Below are positions 20,101 to 27,743 of a stretch of 64,000 nucleotides of DNA, piece by piece. Under the pieces are notes generated by a model, which was not told the origin of the DNA, ran no database searches, and was given only the letters and a program-made list of their open reading frames with translations. The stretch is from NCBI GenBank assembly GCA_022826705.1, contig JAJDUJ010000030.1:1-64000 (forward strand), written 5' to 3'. Source of the DNA: Acidimicrobiia bacterium (GTDB lineage: Bacteria > Actinomycetota > Acidimicrobiia > Acidimicrobiales > Bin134). Position numbers and translations under genes: made by a program. The stretch's first letter is position 1. Each line of letters begins with the position of its first letter.

Positions 20101-20849
20101 CCGACGATGACCCCTTGGCCGGGCATGAGCCGGGGCACCGACTGCACCGTGCCCAGGGTGCCGGGGTTGGTGATGCTGACGGTGACGCCCGCAAAGTCGT
20201 CGGGGCTCAGATCATTGCTCCGCACTTTGCGGATCATGGTGTCGTAGAGCTCGACGAAGTTGGGGAAGTCCAGCGTGTCGGCTTCGGGCAAGCACGGCAC
20301 CAGAAGTGAGCGCGACCCGTCGGCCTTCTCCACGTCTACGGCGATGCCCAGGCCGATGTGGGGATGGCGCACCACCCGAGGGCCGTTGTCGCCATCGACG
20401 AAGGTGGAGTTCATCACCGGCATGTGGCGGGCGATGGCCTGCACCACGGCGTAGGCGATCAGATGGGTGTACGACACCTTGCGGCCGTCGGTGCGTCCCA
20501 GATAGCCGTTGACGATCCGGCGGTTCACGTCGAGCAGCTTGGCCGGTACTTCCCGGAAGCTGGTGGCAGTGGGGACGGCCAGGCTGGCCTCCATGTTGCG
20601 GGCAATGCGAGCCGCCGCCCCCCGCAGCGGGTCCCCTGGAGGAGGCTCAGGGGCTTCATCGGGCTCGGGCGCCGGCGGGAGAGGGGTCTCTGGGGCGTCC
20701 GAGTCGGGGAGAACCCGGTCGGGTCGGTAGTCGGAGAAGAAGTCCTGCCAGCTCTCGCTGACCGACTTTGGGTCGTCCAGGTACTGGCGGTGCATCTCGT
20801 CCACCAGCCAGGCGTTCTGGCCGACCATGGACTCCGGGTCTGGGGCCAT
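17154..20849 (-). CDS. kgd: multifunctional 2-oxoglutarate metabolism enzyme (E2-E1 fusion)
   Basis: 1231 residues. Residues 1-40 form the small helical N-terminal element (AWLVDEMHRQYLDDP). Residues 41-75 are a Pro/Glu linker. Residues about 75-330 form the succinyltransferase (E2) catalytic domain ending in TYDHRIIQGAESG. The rest is the thiamine-diphosphate E1 domain with MAHRGRLNVLVN and HGDAAFAGQGVVSETLNLS. There is no lipoyl domain. This is the actinobacterial Kgd/OdhA architecture, which takes part in 2-oxoglutarate decarboxylation or dehydrogenation with external E2/E3 partners. Its ATG lies 6 nt after a -10 box on the minus strand and 41 nt from the divergent xthA start. It overlaps sulP by 4 bases at the 3' end. 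Confidence 0.95.
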   Translation of the reverse strand: MAPDPESMVGQNAWLVDEMHRQYLDDPKSVSESWQDFFSDYRPDRVLPDSDAPETPLPPAPEPDEAPEPPPGDPLRGAAARIARNMEASLAVPTATSFREVPAKLLDVNRRIVNGYLGRTDGRKVSYTHLIAYAVVQAIARHMPVMNSTFVDGDNGPRVVRHPHIGLGIAVDVEKADGSRSLLVPCLPEADTLDFPNFVELYDTMIRKVRSNDLSPDDFAGVTVSITNPGTLGTVQSVPRLMPGQGVIVGVGTIDYPTAYQAADSRTLADLGVSKVITLSSTYDHRIIQGAESGMFLGAVHELLLGKHNFYDDIFRAVGVPYEAVRWRPDILPLDREQAVITKQVQVNALINMHRVRGHLIADLDPLSANEPEMHAELDPATYGLTIWDLDREFLTTGLGGIDMGQPDGKMPLGEILHVLRNAYCRTVGVEYMHIQDPDEKQWIQEQVEGLGAPAGLEEKLHILDRLNAAEALERFLDTKYVGQKRFGIEGAESAIVVLDSVLGKAADLGMASAIMGMAHRGRLNVLVNIVGKDYGQLFGEFEGNLDESSTQGSGDVKYHLGMTSEFESMAGNRIPVELAANPSHLEAVNPVVEGMVRARLDDLNHDQGEHSPVSGLVRGQVADEDDRYPVLPVLVHGDAAFAGQGVVSETLNLSLIEGYRTGGTVHLVINNQVGFTTTAESARSSYYCTDVAKMIQAPIFHVNGDDPEACARVALLALAYRNHFHKDVVIDMWCYRRQGHNEADDPSYTQPEMYRRIESHRSVRKRYVESLVKRGDITLDEAEQAMDEFRAKLQKALEETRDHTSDESLGETVGSANAASRDLQLSISEGLADPTPHVAPPVDTGVSERQIRRVFDVLTSVPDGFVLHPKLARQFEARDKMMAEGMVDWGLAEALAFGTLLDEGTSIRLAGQDSRRGTFSHRHSTLVCNQTAREHCPLAELARSGTKLWVYDSLLSEYAALGFEYGYSVCDTNAMVLWEAQFGDFVNGAQIIIDQFVMSAEDKWNQHSGLVMLLPHGFEGQGPEHSSGRIERFLQSVAENNIRVANLSTAAQYFHLLRDQARRSKRKPLVLFTPKSLLRHRDARSPVGDLTDGWFSPVLPDPGDFDPRQVTGVVLASGKISHEAIAERNRVGTPAAVVRVEQLYPWPASALAEALGHYPQIDKIVWLQEEPQNMGPWNYVKGHLHEAFGDHCEILRASRNESSSPATGSGAVHAQEQSELIAGTLDLLNS

Positions 20850-20855
20850 GGGGAG

Positions 20856-20861
20856 AGTCTA
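20856..20861 (-). promoter_or_regulatory. -10 box (TAGACT) of kgd, leaderless arrangement
   Basis: On the minus strand TAGACT ends 6 nt before the kgd ATG (20849). Confidence 0.5.
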
Positions 20862-20877
20862 TGAACTTCGGGACCAC

Positions 20878-20883
20878 TAAGGT
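20878..20883 (+). promoter_or_regulatory. -10 box (TAAGGT) of xthA, leaderless arrangement
   Basis: TAAGGT ends 7 nt before GTG 20891. This start matches the usual exonuclease III N-terminus better than the ATG at 20861. Confidence 0.5.
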
Positions 20884-20890
20884 TCTGGGA

Positions 20891-21685
20891 GTGCGGCTGG
20901 CCACCTGGAATGTGAACTCCCTGAATGCCCGCATGCCCCGAGTAGAAGAGTGGCTGGAGCTGGCCGAACCCGATGTGCTGTGCATGCAGGAGACCAAGAT
21001 GGCCGACGATGCATTTCCAGGCCTGGCCTTTGAGGCAATGGGCTACGAGTGGGCTCATCACGGACAGGGAAGGTGGAACGGGGTGGCCATACTGAGCCGG
21101 GTGGGACTGGCCGATCCCGGTAACGGGTTCGCCGACGGCGGCGACGCCGATCCCGATGCCCGCATCGTGTGGGCCACCTGTGGTGGGGTGCGAGTGGCCA
21201 GCGCCTACATCCCCAACGGGCGGGAGTTGGGCCACGACCACTATCGCTACAAGCTTCACTGGCTGGGCCGGCTCCGGTCTCATCTCGAGGCCAACGCCGA
21301 TGCCAACGCTCCGGTGGTGGTGGCCGGCGACTTCAACGTGGCCCCGGCCGACAACGACGTATGGGACATCGCCGACTTCGAAGGGCTCACCCATGTGAGT
21401 GAGCCCGAACGCGAGGCGTTTGGCGCGGTGGCCGACTGGGGACTGGTGGATGTGTTCCGCCAGCGGTGGCCCGACGACGGCTTGTACACCTTTTGGGACT
21501 ACCAGGCGGGACGGTTCCACAAGCGCCAGGGCATGCGCATCGACATGGTGATGGCCACCGAGCCGCTGGCCCAACAGGTGACCACGGTGCTCATGGACCG
21601 CAACGCCCGCAAAGGGGAGAAGCCGTCGGACCACGCCCCGGTGGTGGTCGACTTCGACTGGGACGAAGCTGCCAGGGGTGCCTGA
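20891..21685 (+). CDS. xthA: exodeoxyribonuclease III (AP endonuclease)
   Basis: 264 residues from GTG 20891. ATG 20861 would add 10 residues that do not match the family. Motifs of the exonuclease III/APE1 fold are complete: RLATWNVNSLNAR, metal Glu in VLCMQETKM, RWNGVAILS, VVAGDFNVAP (Asp and Asn) and the catalytic SDHAPVVVDF near the C-terminus. It cuts DNA 5' of abasic sites and degrades 3' ends during base excision repair. The divergent kgd promoter lies within the same 41 bases. The stop overlaps the start of the antiporter gene, so the two are probably co-transcribed. Confidence 0.94.
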   Translation: MRLATWNVNSLNARMPRVEEWLELAEPDVLCMQETKMADDAFPGLAFEAMGYEWAHHGQGRWNGVAILSRVGLADPGNGFADGGDADPDARIVWATCGGVRVASAYIPNGRELGHDHYRYKLHWLGRLRSHLEANADANAPVVVAGDFNVAPADNDVWDIADFEGLTHVSEPEREAFGAVADWGLVDVFRQRWPDDGLYTFWDYQAGRFHKRQGMRIDMVMATEPLAQQVTTVLMDRNARKGEKPSDHAPVVVDFDWDEAARGA

Positions 21686-23843
21686 GGCCGCGATGGTATT
21701 TGCCGCCGAAACGGGAGGGTTCGACCTCCTGGTCTTTTGGGTCAACATCCTGGTGCTGGTGGCTGTGTCCCATCTCTTCGGTCTGGTGATGAGAAGAGTG
21801 GGGTTGCCCTCGGTGGTGGGAGCGCTCCTGGCTGGTCTGGTGCTGGGGCCGTCGGTGTTCGGGGTGGTGTGGGAGTCGGGCTTCGAGTGGTTCTTGCCGG
21901 AGATCGGCCAGGGCGCGCAATGGACCTTGCTGGCTGCCGTTAGCTGGGTGGGGGTGGCACTGCTGTTGGTGGTGACCGGTTTCGAGACCGACTTGGGGCT
22001 CATCACCAAGCTGGGGCGGTCTGCACTGCTGGTTACCGCGGGCAGCCTTGTGGTGCCGCTGATCGGCGGCATTGTGGTCGGCCTGCTGCTGCCCTCCCTG
22101 TTCTTGGGCGAGGATGCCGAACGGCTCACGTTCACGCTGTTCGTGGCCCTGGCGCTCGCCGTGTCGTCTTTGGCGGTGGTTGCCAAGATTCTGAGCGAAC
22201 TGGGCCTGATGCGCCGGGACTTCGGCCAGATCACCGTGGCCGCGGGCATGGCCAACGATGTGATCGGCTGGATCTTGTTGGGCGTGTTCACCGGCTTGGC
22301 CACCTCAGGCGGAGTGTCGGCCGGGCAGGTATTGGTCACGCTGGGGGGGATTGCGGCATTCGGGGTGTTGGCACTGACAGTGGGCCAGCGTCTGGTGGAC
22401 TTGCTGTTGCGGCAGGTGCGGCGCACTGGGGGCAGCCTGGCCGCGGCACTGGGCGTGGCCATAGTGACCATGCTGGGATTCGGAGTGGCCACAGAGTGGC
22501 TGAAGGTGGAAGCGGTGTTGGGGGCGTTTGTCGCCGGGGTGGTGCTGCACCGGTCCCGATTCCAGCACGAGGACGTGATCCACCACCTCGAAGGCCTGAC
22601 CAACGCCTTGTTCGCACCGGTTTTCTTCGCCACCGCCGGCTTGCAGGTAGATCTCCGCTTGTTGAACAACGCCGAGGCCCTTTGGTGGGCATTGATCGTG
22701 CTTGCGGTGGCGATCGTCTTCAAGTTTGCCGGGGCCTACGGCGGCGCCCGCCTCGCGGGCCGCACCCATCGGGCGGGACTGGCCTTGGGCGCAGGACTGA
22801 ACGCCCGAGGGACCCTCGAGATCGTCATCGCCACGGTGGGGTTGAGCGTCGGGGTGTTCAGCCCCACTGCCTTCTCGGTGATCGTGCTGGTGCCGGTGCT
22901 CACTTCGCTGTTCGCCTCGGCCACCCTGCGGGGAGTGGTGAACAACTGGCAGGGAACCCCCGACGAGCAGGAGCGGCTGGGCCGGGAGCAGGCGCTGAGC
23001 CGCAATCTGGTGGTGCGGACGTCAAGGCTGCTGCTGCCCAGCCGCGGCGGTCCTGAGTCGATTGCCGCGGCCCAAATACTGCACTTCGCTTGGCCGATCG
23101 AGGCCGGGGCCACCGTGCTTTCCGTGGGCGACCGAGACGCTGAAGTGGACATCACGCCGCTGCGCAACGTGCTGCACGACCGGGCTTTGGAGCACCGCCG
23201 GGTGCGCCATGACGACCCGGTTCGAGCCATCATCGATGAGAGTCGGCTGGGGTTCGGCGTTATCGGGCTGGGTGCTCAGGACTACGCCGACACCATGCAG
23301 GTGATCTCGCCCCTAGTAGACGGCGTTCTGTCGGAGAGCCCCATCCCGGTGGTGGTGGTGCGCCGGGCGAGGAACCAAGACCGCCCACTGCCGGGGGCGT
23401 ATAGCCGGGCGGTGGTGCCGGTAACCGGAAGCCCGGTGTCGCGGGCCGCCCAGGAGGTGGCCTTCAACCTCAGCGCTCAACTCGGCACCGAACTACACCT
23501 CACCCACGTCAATACCATTAGGAGCGAACCCGCAGGGCTGCCGTCTCTGTTCAGCCGCCGGATGATTGCCCGCAGCGGTTCCATCATTGGGGTGCAGGTG
23601 GTGGCCCAAGCCGAGTCGCTCGCCCTTGAGCTGGGGGCAACAACCCAGACGGTAGTGATGGACGGAACCTCGCCGGCCGATGAGATATTGAAGCTGGCAC
23701 GGGGCATAGAAGCTGATCTGGTGGTCATGGGTGCCAACCTCCGCCGGGTTGGAGATCGCCCCTTCCTGGGCCACCGAGTGGAGCAGGTGCTCCGGGACTG
23801 CGACGCCACCGTGGTGGTGGTGCTCATCCCCTTCGATCTCTAG
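21678..23843 (+). CDS. CPA2-type cation:proton antiporter with C-terminal Usp-like domains
   Basis: 721 residues from GTG 21678 (overlapping the xthA stop); ATG 21693 is an alternative. About twelve hydrophobic helices occupy residues 20-420, with the family motifs GLPSVVGALLAGLVLGPS near the start and ALGAGLNARGTLEIV near helix 11. After about residue 440 two universal-stress-protein-like modules follow. The second (about 575-721) ends with the G-x2-G-x9-G pattern around VMGANLRRVGDRPFLG. The membrane part exchanges Na+ or K+ for H+, and the Usp part may bind nucleotides and regulate. The stop shares the palindrome CTAG with the convergent helicase gene. Confidence 0.88.
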   Translation: MPEAAMVFAAETGGFDLLVFWVNILVLVAVSHLFGLVMRRVGLPSVVGALLAGLVLGPSVFGVVWESGFEWFLPEIGQGAQWTLLAAVSWVGVALLLVVTGFETDLGLITKLGRSALLVTAGSLVVPLIGGIVVGLLLPSLFLGEDAERLTFTLFVALALAVSSLAVVAKILSELGLMRRDFGQITVAAGMANDVIGWILLGVFTGLATSGGVSAGQVLVTLGGIAAFGVLALTVGQRLVDLLLRQVRRTGGSLAAALGVAIVTMLGFGVATEWLKVEAVLGAFVAGVVLHRSRFQHEDVIHHLEGLTNALFAPVFFATAGLQVDLRLLNNAEALWWALIVLAVAIVFKFAGAYGGARLAGRTHRAGLALGAGLNARGTLEIVIATVGLSVGVFSPTAFSVIVLVPVLTSLFASATLRGVVNNWQGTPDEQERLGREQALSRNLVVRTSRLLLPSRGGPESIAAAQILHFAWPIEAGATVLSVGDRDAEVDITPLRNVLHDRALEHRRVRHDDPVRAIIDESRLGFGVIGLGAQDYADTMQVISPLVDGVLSESPIPVVVVRRARNQDRPLPGAYSRAVVPVTGSPVSRAAQEVAFNLSAQLGTELHLTHVNTIRSEPAGLPSLFSRRMIARSGSIIGVQVVAQAESLALELGATTQTVVMDGTSPADEILKLARGIEADLVVMGANLRRVGDRPFLGHRVEQVLRDCDATVVVVLIPFDL

Positions 23844-25306
23844 ACCGCACTGAGGATGTTGTTGAGATACGGCGAGGGAGAGCGGTCTGCGATCCGGTCC
23901 CCAAATGCCCGCTGCGAGGCCCAGTGGCAGTGCAGCTCGCGCTCGGCTCGGGTGATGGCCACGTAGAGCAGCCGCCGTTCTTCGGCGACCTCGGCTGGTG
24001 TCTGGGCCCGGCTGATTGGCACCAGACCTTGTTCGAGGCCGGCCAAATGGACAATGGGCCATTCCAGTCCCTTGGCGGCGTGGAAAGTGGCCACATCCAC
24101 CGCGTCGGCGCTGACTGGAGGGCTGGCGCCGTCGGGGAGACCGGCACCGTCGTCGGTTTCGGTGCGATGGGTGTCGATTCGAACCCGATAGGGAATTCCG
24201 GCCTGGCGCAGAGCGGTCGCCAGTTTGGCGGTCTGGGCATTGGTGCGGGCCAGCACAGCCATCGACGACCAGGCCGTCTCGGGGCCCTTGGCGTCGCGCA
24301 GAGCACGGGCGATGGTGGCCGCCTCGTCGAAGTCGTCGGCGTGGGTGCTGACGGTCGGCCGGGGTCCGTCGAGACGGTGGGAAACCAGCGACGCTGCCCC
24401 CGAGGGCAATACTGCTCGGCCCGCGGCCAGGATCTGGGGGGTGGAACGATAGTTGTCCAACAGTTCGAGCACCTCTGCTCCCGCGAACCATTCGCCAAAC
24501 CGCTCGATGTATTCGGAGTCAGCGCCGTTCCAGCTGTAAATGGCCTGGTTGGGGTCGCCCACCGCACAGAGGTCGGTGCGATCTCCCAGCCAGGCCCGCA
24601 GCAAGTCGAACTGGAGTTTGTTCACGTCTTGGAACTCGTCGACGAAGAGGTGCCGGTAACTCCAGCGGCGGGCCTCCGCGTAGTCAGCGTCGTCGGACAG
24701 GTCCCGCAGCGCCAGAATCAGCAGGTCGTCGAAATCCACGACCCGCCGCCTGGTTTTCTCGGCCTCGTATCGCTGGTAGAGATCAACGATCATGGCGTGG
24801 TCCAAAGCTGGCCAGCGGTTAAGGCTGGCTGCGGCGGCGGGGTACCCATCGGGGGTGATGCGGCGGGCTTTGGCCCATTCGATCTCGGTCACCGCGTCCT
24901 GCACCTCGGTCTTGGCCAGCCGCATTCCGGCCTGCTTCGCCGCCCTGGCCGCTAGGCCTCGCTTGTCTTGGAGCAGTTCTGGGGGTCGAACCCCCCGCTC
25001 GGCCCAGCGGGTTCGCAACTGGGAAAACGCTGCGCTGTGGAAGGTGCCCGCGCTCACCGATCCCCTCAGCCCCATCCCAGCCAGGCGGCTTCGCAGCTCA
25101 TCGGCCGCTTTGCGGGTGAACGTGAGGGCCAGCGTGCGTTTGGGGTCGATGGCCCCAATCTCAGACTGGTGGGCGATTCGGCGGGTGAGCACCCTGGTCT
25201 TGCCGGTGCCTGCCCCCGCCCGGATGCACAGCGGAGTCTCGGGTGCTTCCACCGCCGCCTGCTGCCGCTTGTTCAGCCCCTCCAAGAGCCCCTCCAACCC
25301 GGTCAC
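23840..25306 (-). CDS. UvrD/Rep-family superfamily 1 DNA helicase (short form)
   Basis: 488 residues. The SF1 motifs are present: QQAAVEAP (Q motif), RAGAGTGKTRVLTRRIA (Walker A), LTFTRKAADELRSR, FVDEFQDVNKLQ (motif II), VGDPNQAIYSWNGA, LLDNYRSTPQIL and VATFHAAKGLEWPIVHLAGLEQGLVP. The family is normally 650-750 residues. This protein has small 1B and 2B insertions and stops soon after motif VI (YVAITRAERELH). It resembles the helicase core of mycobacterial UvrD2 but lacks the HRDC and tetracysteine tail. The GTG start lies 6 nt after a minus-strand -10 box. Confidence 0.9.
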   Translation of the reverse strand: MTGLEGLLEGLNKRQQAAVEAPETPLCIRAGAGTGKTRVLTRRIAHQSEIGAIDPKRTLALTFTRKAADELRSRLAGMGLRGSVSAGTFHSAAFSQLRTRWAERGVRPPELLQDKRGLAARAAKQAGMRLAKTEVQDAVTEIEWAKARRITPDGYPAAAASLNRWPALDHAMIVDLYQRYEAEKTRRRVVDFDDLLILALRDLSDDADYAEARRWSYRHLFVDEFQDVNKLQFDLLRAWLGDRTDLCAVGDPNQAIYSWNGADSEYIERFGEWFAGAEVLELLDNYRSTPQILAAGRAVLPSGAASLVSHRLDGPRPTVSTHADDFDEAATIARALRDAKGPETAWSSMAVLARTNAQTAKLATALRQAGIPYRVRIDTHRTETDDGAGLPDGASPPVSADAVDVATFHAAKGLEWPIVHLAGLEQGLVPISRAQTPAEVAEERRLLYVAITRAERELHCHWASQRAFGDRIADRSPSPYLNNILSAV

Positions 25307-25312
25307 CCCACC

Positions 25313-25318
25313 AAGGTA
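25313..25318 (-). promoter_or_regulatory. -10 box (TACCTT) of the helicase gene, leaderless arrangement
   Basis: On the minus strand TACCTT ends 6 nt before the GTG start at 25306. No Shine-Dalgarno sequence lies between. Confidence 0.45.
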
Positions 25319-25396
25319 CCGAGGCCAGTGACAGTTCAGACCGCACAGTCATCCGGGTTGATGGCATGCCCTGGGAATAGTGGGAGGATGGAGGGG

Positions 25397-25747
25397 ATGG
25401 TTGCGGTGTCGCGGGAGCGGTTTGAGGAATTGGTGGGACGGGCGCTGGACTCCATTCCCGATGACCTTGGCCAGATGATGGAGAACGTGGTGGTGCTGGT
25501 GGAGGAGGAGGGGGAGGACCCGGATATCTGGGGGCTGTACGACGGAATCCCGCTCACCGATCGGGTCGACTACGGCGGGGGAGAGATGGTTCTGCCCGAC
25601 CGCATCTACATCTATCGGCTGCCGATCTGCGAGGGGTGCATTAGCGAGGCCGAGGTGGTGGAGGAGGTCCGCGTTACCGTCATCCACGAGGTGGCCCACC
25701 ACTTCGGCATTGAAGACGACCGCCTACACGAGTTGGGCTGGGCCTGA
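25397..25747 (+). CDS. zincin-like metallopeptidase-family protein
   Basis: 116 residues from ATG 25397, which has GGAGG 9 nt upstream; ATG 25388 is also possible. The C-terminus holds the zinc-protease pattern VIHEVAHHFGIEDDRLHELGW (HExxH as HEVAH, with a third ligand region after it). The rest is acidic, with DPDIWGLYDGIPL. This matches the small actinobacterial 'metallopeptidase family' (Zincin_1-like) proteins of about 110-130 residues. Their protease activity has not been shown to my knowledge. It stands alone between the divergent helicase gene and the CoA transferase gene. Confidence 0.82.
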   Translation: MVAVSRERFEELVGRALDSIPDDLGQMMENVVVLVEEEGEDPDIWGLYDGIPLTDRVDYGGGEMVLPDRIYIYRLPICEGCISEAEVVEEVRVTVIHEVAHHFGIEDDRLHELGWA

Positions 25748-25806
25748 TCAGGGCAGTCAGGGAAAACGCGGGTACTGTCCGAGCGGTGGAGAGCTCAGGA
25801 GGCAGC

Positions 25807-26943
25807 ATGGGACCGCTCAAAGGCATTCGCGTGGTGGAGATCGCCGGCATTGGGCCGGGTCCGTTTGCCGCCATGATGCTGGCCGACCTGGGGGCCGACG
25901 TGGTGCGGGTCGATCGCGCCGACCGGGTGCGAGACGAGTTTCCTGACACTCCCCATTTCGACGTGCTGAACCGAGGGCGCCGAAGTGTGGGCGTCGACCT
26001 CAAACATCCTGACGGAGTGGAGACGGTGTTGAAGCTGGTGGAGAGCGCCGACGGGCTGATCGAGGGATTCCGCCCCGGCGTGGCCGAGCGTTTGGGCATC
26101 GGTCCCGAGGAATGCCTGGCCCGCAATCCCCGGCTGATTTACGGGCGGATGACCGGTTGGGGCCAAGACGGCCCGTATGCGTCCATGGCCGGCCACGACA
26201 TCAACTACATCGCCCTGTCGGGCGTGCTGGGGGCCATCGGGCGGGAGGGCGAGGCGCCGGTGCCGCCGGTGAATCTGGCCGGCGACTTCGGCGGGGGAGG
26301 GATGCTGCTGGCTCTCGGTATGGTGGCCGGGATGCTGGAGGCCCGCACCTCGGGTCAGGGCCAGGTGGTGGATGCCTCGATGGTGGAGGGCTCTGCCCTG
26401 CTCATCACCATGATCTACGGCATGCACGGCCTGGGAGCGTGGGGGCCCCGAGGCACCAACCTGCTGGATACCGGAGCTTGGTTCTACGACGTCTACGAGT
26501 GCGCCGACGGCGAGTACATCTCACTGGGCTCGCTGGAGCCGCAGTTCTTCGCCGAGATGGTGGAGAAGCTGGGAATCGATGCCCAAGGGATCGACCAGAA
26601 CGACCGTTCCACCTGGCCGGAGATGCGGGTCCGGCTGACCGAGGCAGTCAAGGCCAAGACCCGGGACGAGTGGTGTCAGATACTCGATGGCTCCGACGTC
26701 TGCTTCGCACCGGTGCTCAGCCTGGCCGAGGCCCCGGAGCATCCCCACAACGCCGCCCGGGGCACATTCGTCGATGTGGGGGGTGTTCCCCAACCCGGCC
26801 CGGCACCCCGGTTTAGCCGCACTCCGCCCCAGGTCGTCCGTCCTGCCCCTCATCCTGGTGAACACACTGCCGAGGCGCTGTCCGATTGGGGTTTCGATGC
26901 CGCTGGGGTGGCCGCGCTACAAGAATCGGGGGCCGTCAAATAG
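25807..26943 (+). CDS. CaiB/BaiF-family CoA transferase (alpha-methylacyl-CoA racemase-like)
   Basis: 378 residues from ATG 25807, preceded by AGGAGG 4 nt upstream. A GTG at 25786 lies 7 nt after TACTGT and could be a leaderless start adding seven residues. The N-terminus GIRVVEIAGIGPGPFAAMML and the motif LADLGADVVRVDR are typical, and the Arg-rich NRGRRSVGVDLKHPDG follows. The family includes Mcr racemases, which invert the 2-methyl centre of branched acyl-CoAs (His and Asp near AGHDINYIALSG are candidate catalytic residues), as well as formyl-CoA-type transferases. The sequence leans to the racemase group. Confidence 0.88.
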   Translation: MGPLKGIRVVEIAGIGPGPFAAMMLADLGADVVRVDRADRVRDEFPDTPHFDVLNRGRRSVGVDLKHPDGVETVLKLVESADGLIEGFRPGVAERLGIGPEECLARNPRLIYGRMTGWGQDGPYASMAGHDINYIALSGVLGAIGREGEAPVPPVNLAGDFGGGGMLLALGMVAGMLEARTSGQGQVVDASMVEGSALLITMIYGMHGLGAWGPRGTNLLDTGAWFYDVYECADGEYISLGSLEPQFFAEMVEKLGIDAQGIDQNDRSTWPEMRVRLTEAVKAKTRDEWCQILDGSDVCFAPVLSLAEAPEHPHNAARGTFVDVGGVPQPGPAPRFSRTPPQVVRPAPHPGEHTAEALSDWGFDAAGVAALQESGAVK

Positions 26944-27743
26944 TGGGCACGATGGTGAACTTCCACGCCCATCCCGACGATGAGGCCATCGCCACTTCGG
27001 GCACCATGATGAAGGCGGCCGACGAGGGCCACCGGGTGGTGCTGGTGGTGGCCACCAAAGGGGAGCAGGGCGAGGTGGCTCCCGACGCGCTGAGCCCGGG
27101 CGAAACACTGGGCGAGCGGCGAGCAGCAGAGACTTTTGACGCGGCCGAGATCATCGGCGCCCACCGGGTGGAGTTCTTGGGCTACGAGGACTCGGGCATG
27201 GCTGGCGACGAGGCCAACGACAACCCAGCCTGCTTCTGGCAAGCCGATTTCGACGAAGCGGTGGAGCGGGTGGCCGGGATCTTGGCCGAGGAGTCCGCCG
27301 ACGTGCTCACCGTGTACGACGACCACGGCGGCTACGGCCACCCCGACCACATCCAAGTCCACCGGGTGGGGGTGGAGGCCGCCCGCCAGGCCGGGGTTGA
27401 AAGAGTGTTCTACGTCACCATGAACCGCACTCAGATCAAGCGCCAGATGGCCGAGGTGGAGTCGTTTGCCGAAGCGTTGGAGGAGATGGACGCCGAGCAG
27501 GTGGAGCGGTTCGAGGGCGACGATTTCGGCACCGAGGAAGCCGACATCACCCACGCGGTAGACGTGAGCGCCTATCTGGAGCGCAAGCGAGCCGCAATGT
27601 TGGCCCACACCAGCCAGATCACCGCCGAGTCCTTCTTCGGCACCATGACCGACGAGCAGTTCGCCGACGCGTTCAGCACTGAGTGGTTCGTGGCTCCTGG
27701 ACCGCCCCGGACAGGCGACTTCGCCACCGACCTGTTCAGGTGA
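26943..27743 (+). CDS. LmbE/PIG-L family N-acetylglucosaminyl deacetylase (MshB/Mca-like)
   Basis: 266 residues from GTG 26943, which overlaps the preceding TAG stop (TAGTG). The zinc motif HAHPDDEAIATSG is at the N-terminus and the third ligand is in GGYGHPDHIQVHR. In Actinobacteria this family contains MshB (mycothiol synthesis) and Mca (mycothiol-conjugate amidase). The closest look-alikes from memory begin with a very similar N-terminus and are annotated only as PIG-L deacetylases. Whether this organism makes mycothiol is not visible here. It is probably co-transcribed with the CoA transferase gene and the small membrane protein gene downstream. Confidence 0.86.
   Translation: MGTMVNFHAHPDDEAIATSGTMMKAADEGHRVVLVVATKGEQGEVAPDALSPGETLGERRAAETFDAAEIIGAHRVEFLGYEDSGMAGDEANDNPACFWQADFDEAVERVAGILAEESADVLTVYDDHGGYGHPDHIQVHRVGVEAARQAGVERVFYVTMNRTQIKRQMAEVESFAEALEEMDAEQVERFEGDDFGTEEADITHAVDVSAYLERKRAAMLAHTSQITAESFFGTMTDEQFADAFSTEWFVAPGPPRTGDFATDLFR

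Noticed and set aside
17154..20849. Replacement of Asp by Gln in the E2 motif DHRIIQG of Kgd as evidence of inactivation
   Set aside because: As far as I recall, mycobacterial Kgd has the same Gln in this motif, so it is normal for the fusion enzyme.
20525..22723. Long minus-strand open frame of 732 codons opposite xthA and the antiporter gene
   Set aside because: It lies antisense to two clear genes. Its translation is Thr/Ser/Pro-rich low complexity without any motif, and open antisense frames are expected in high-GC DNA.
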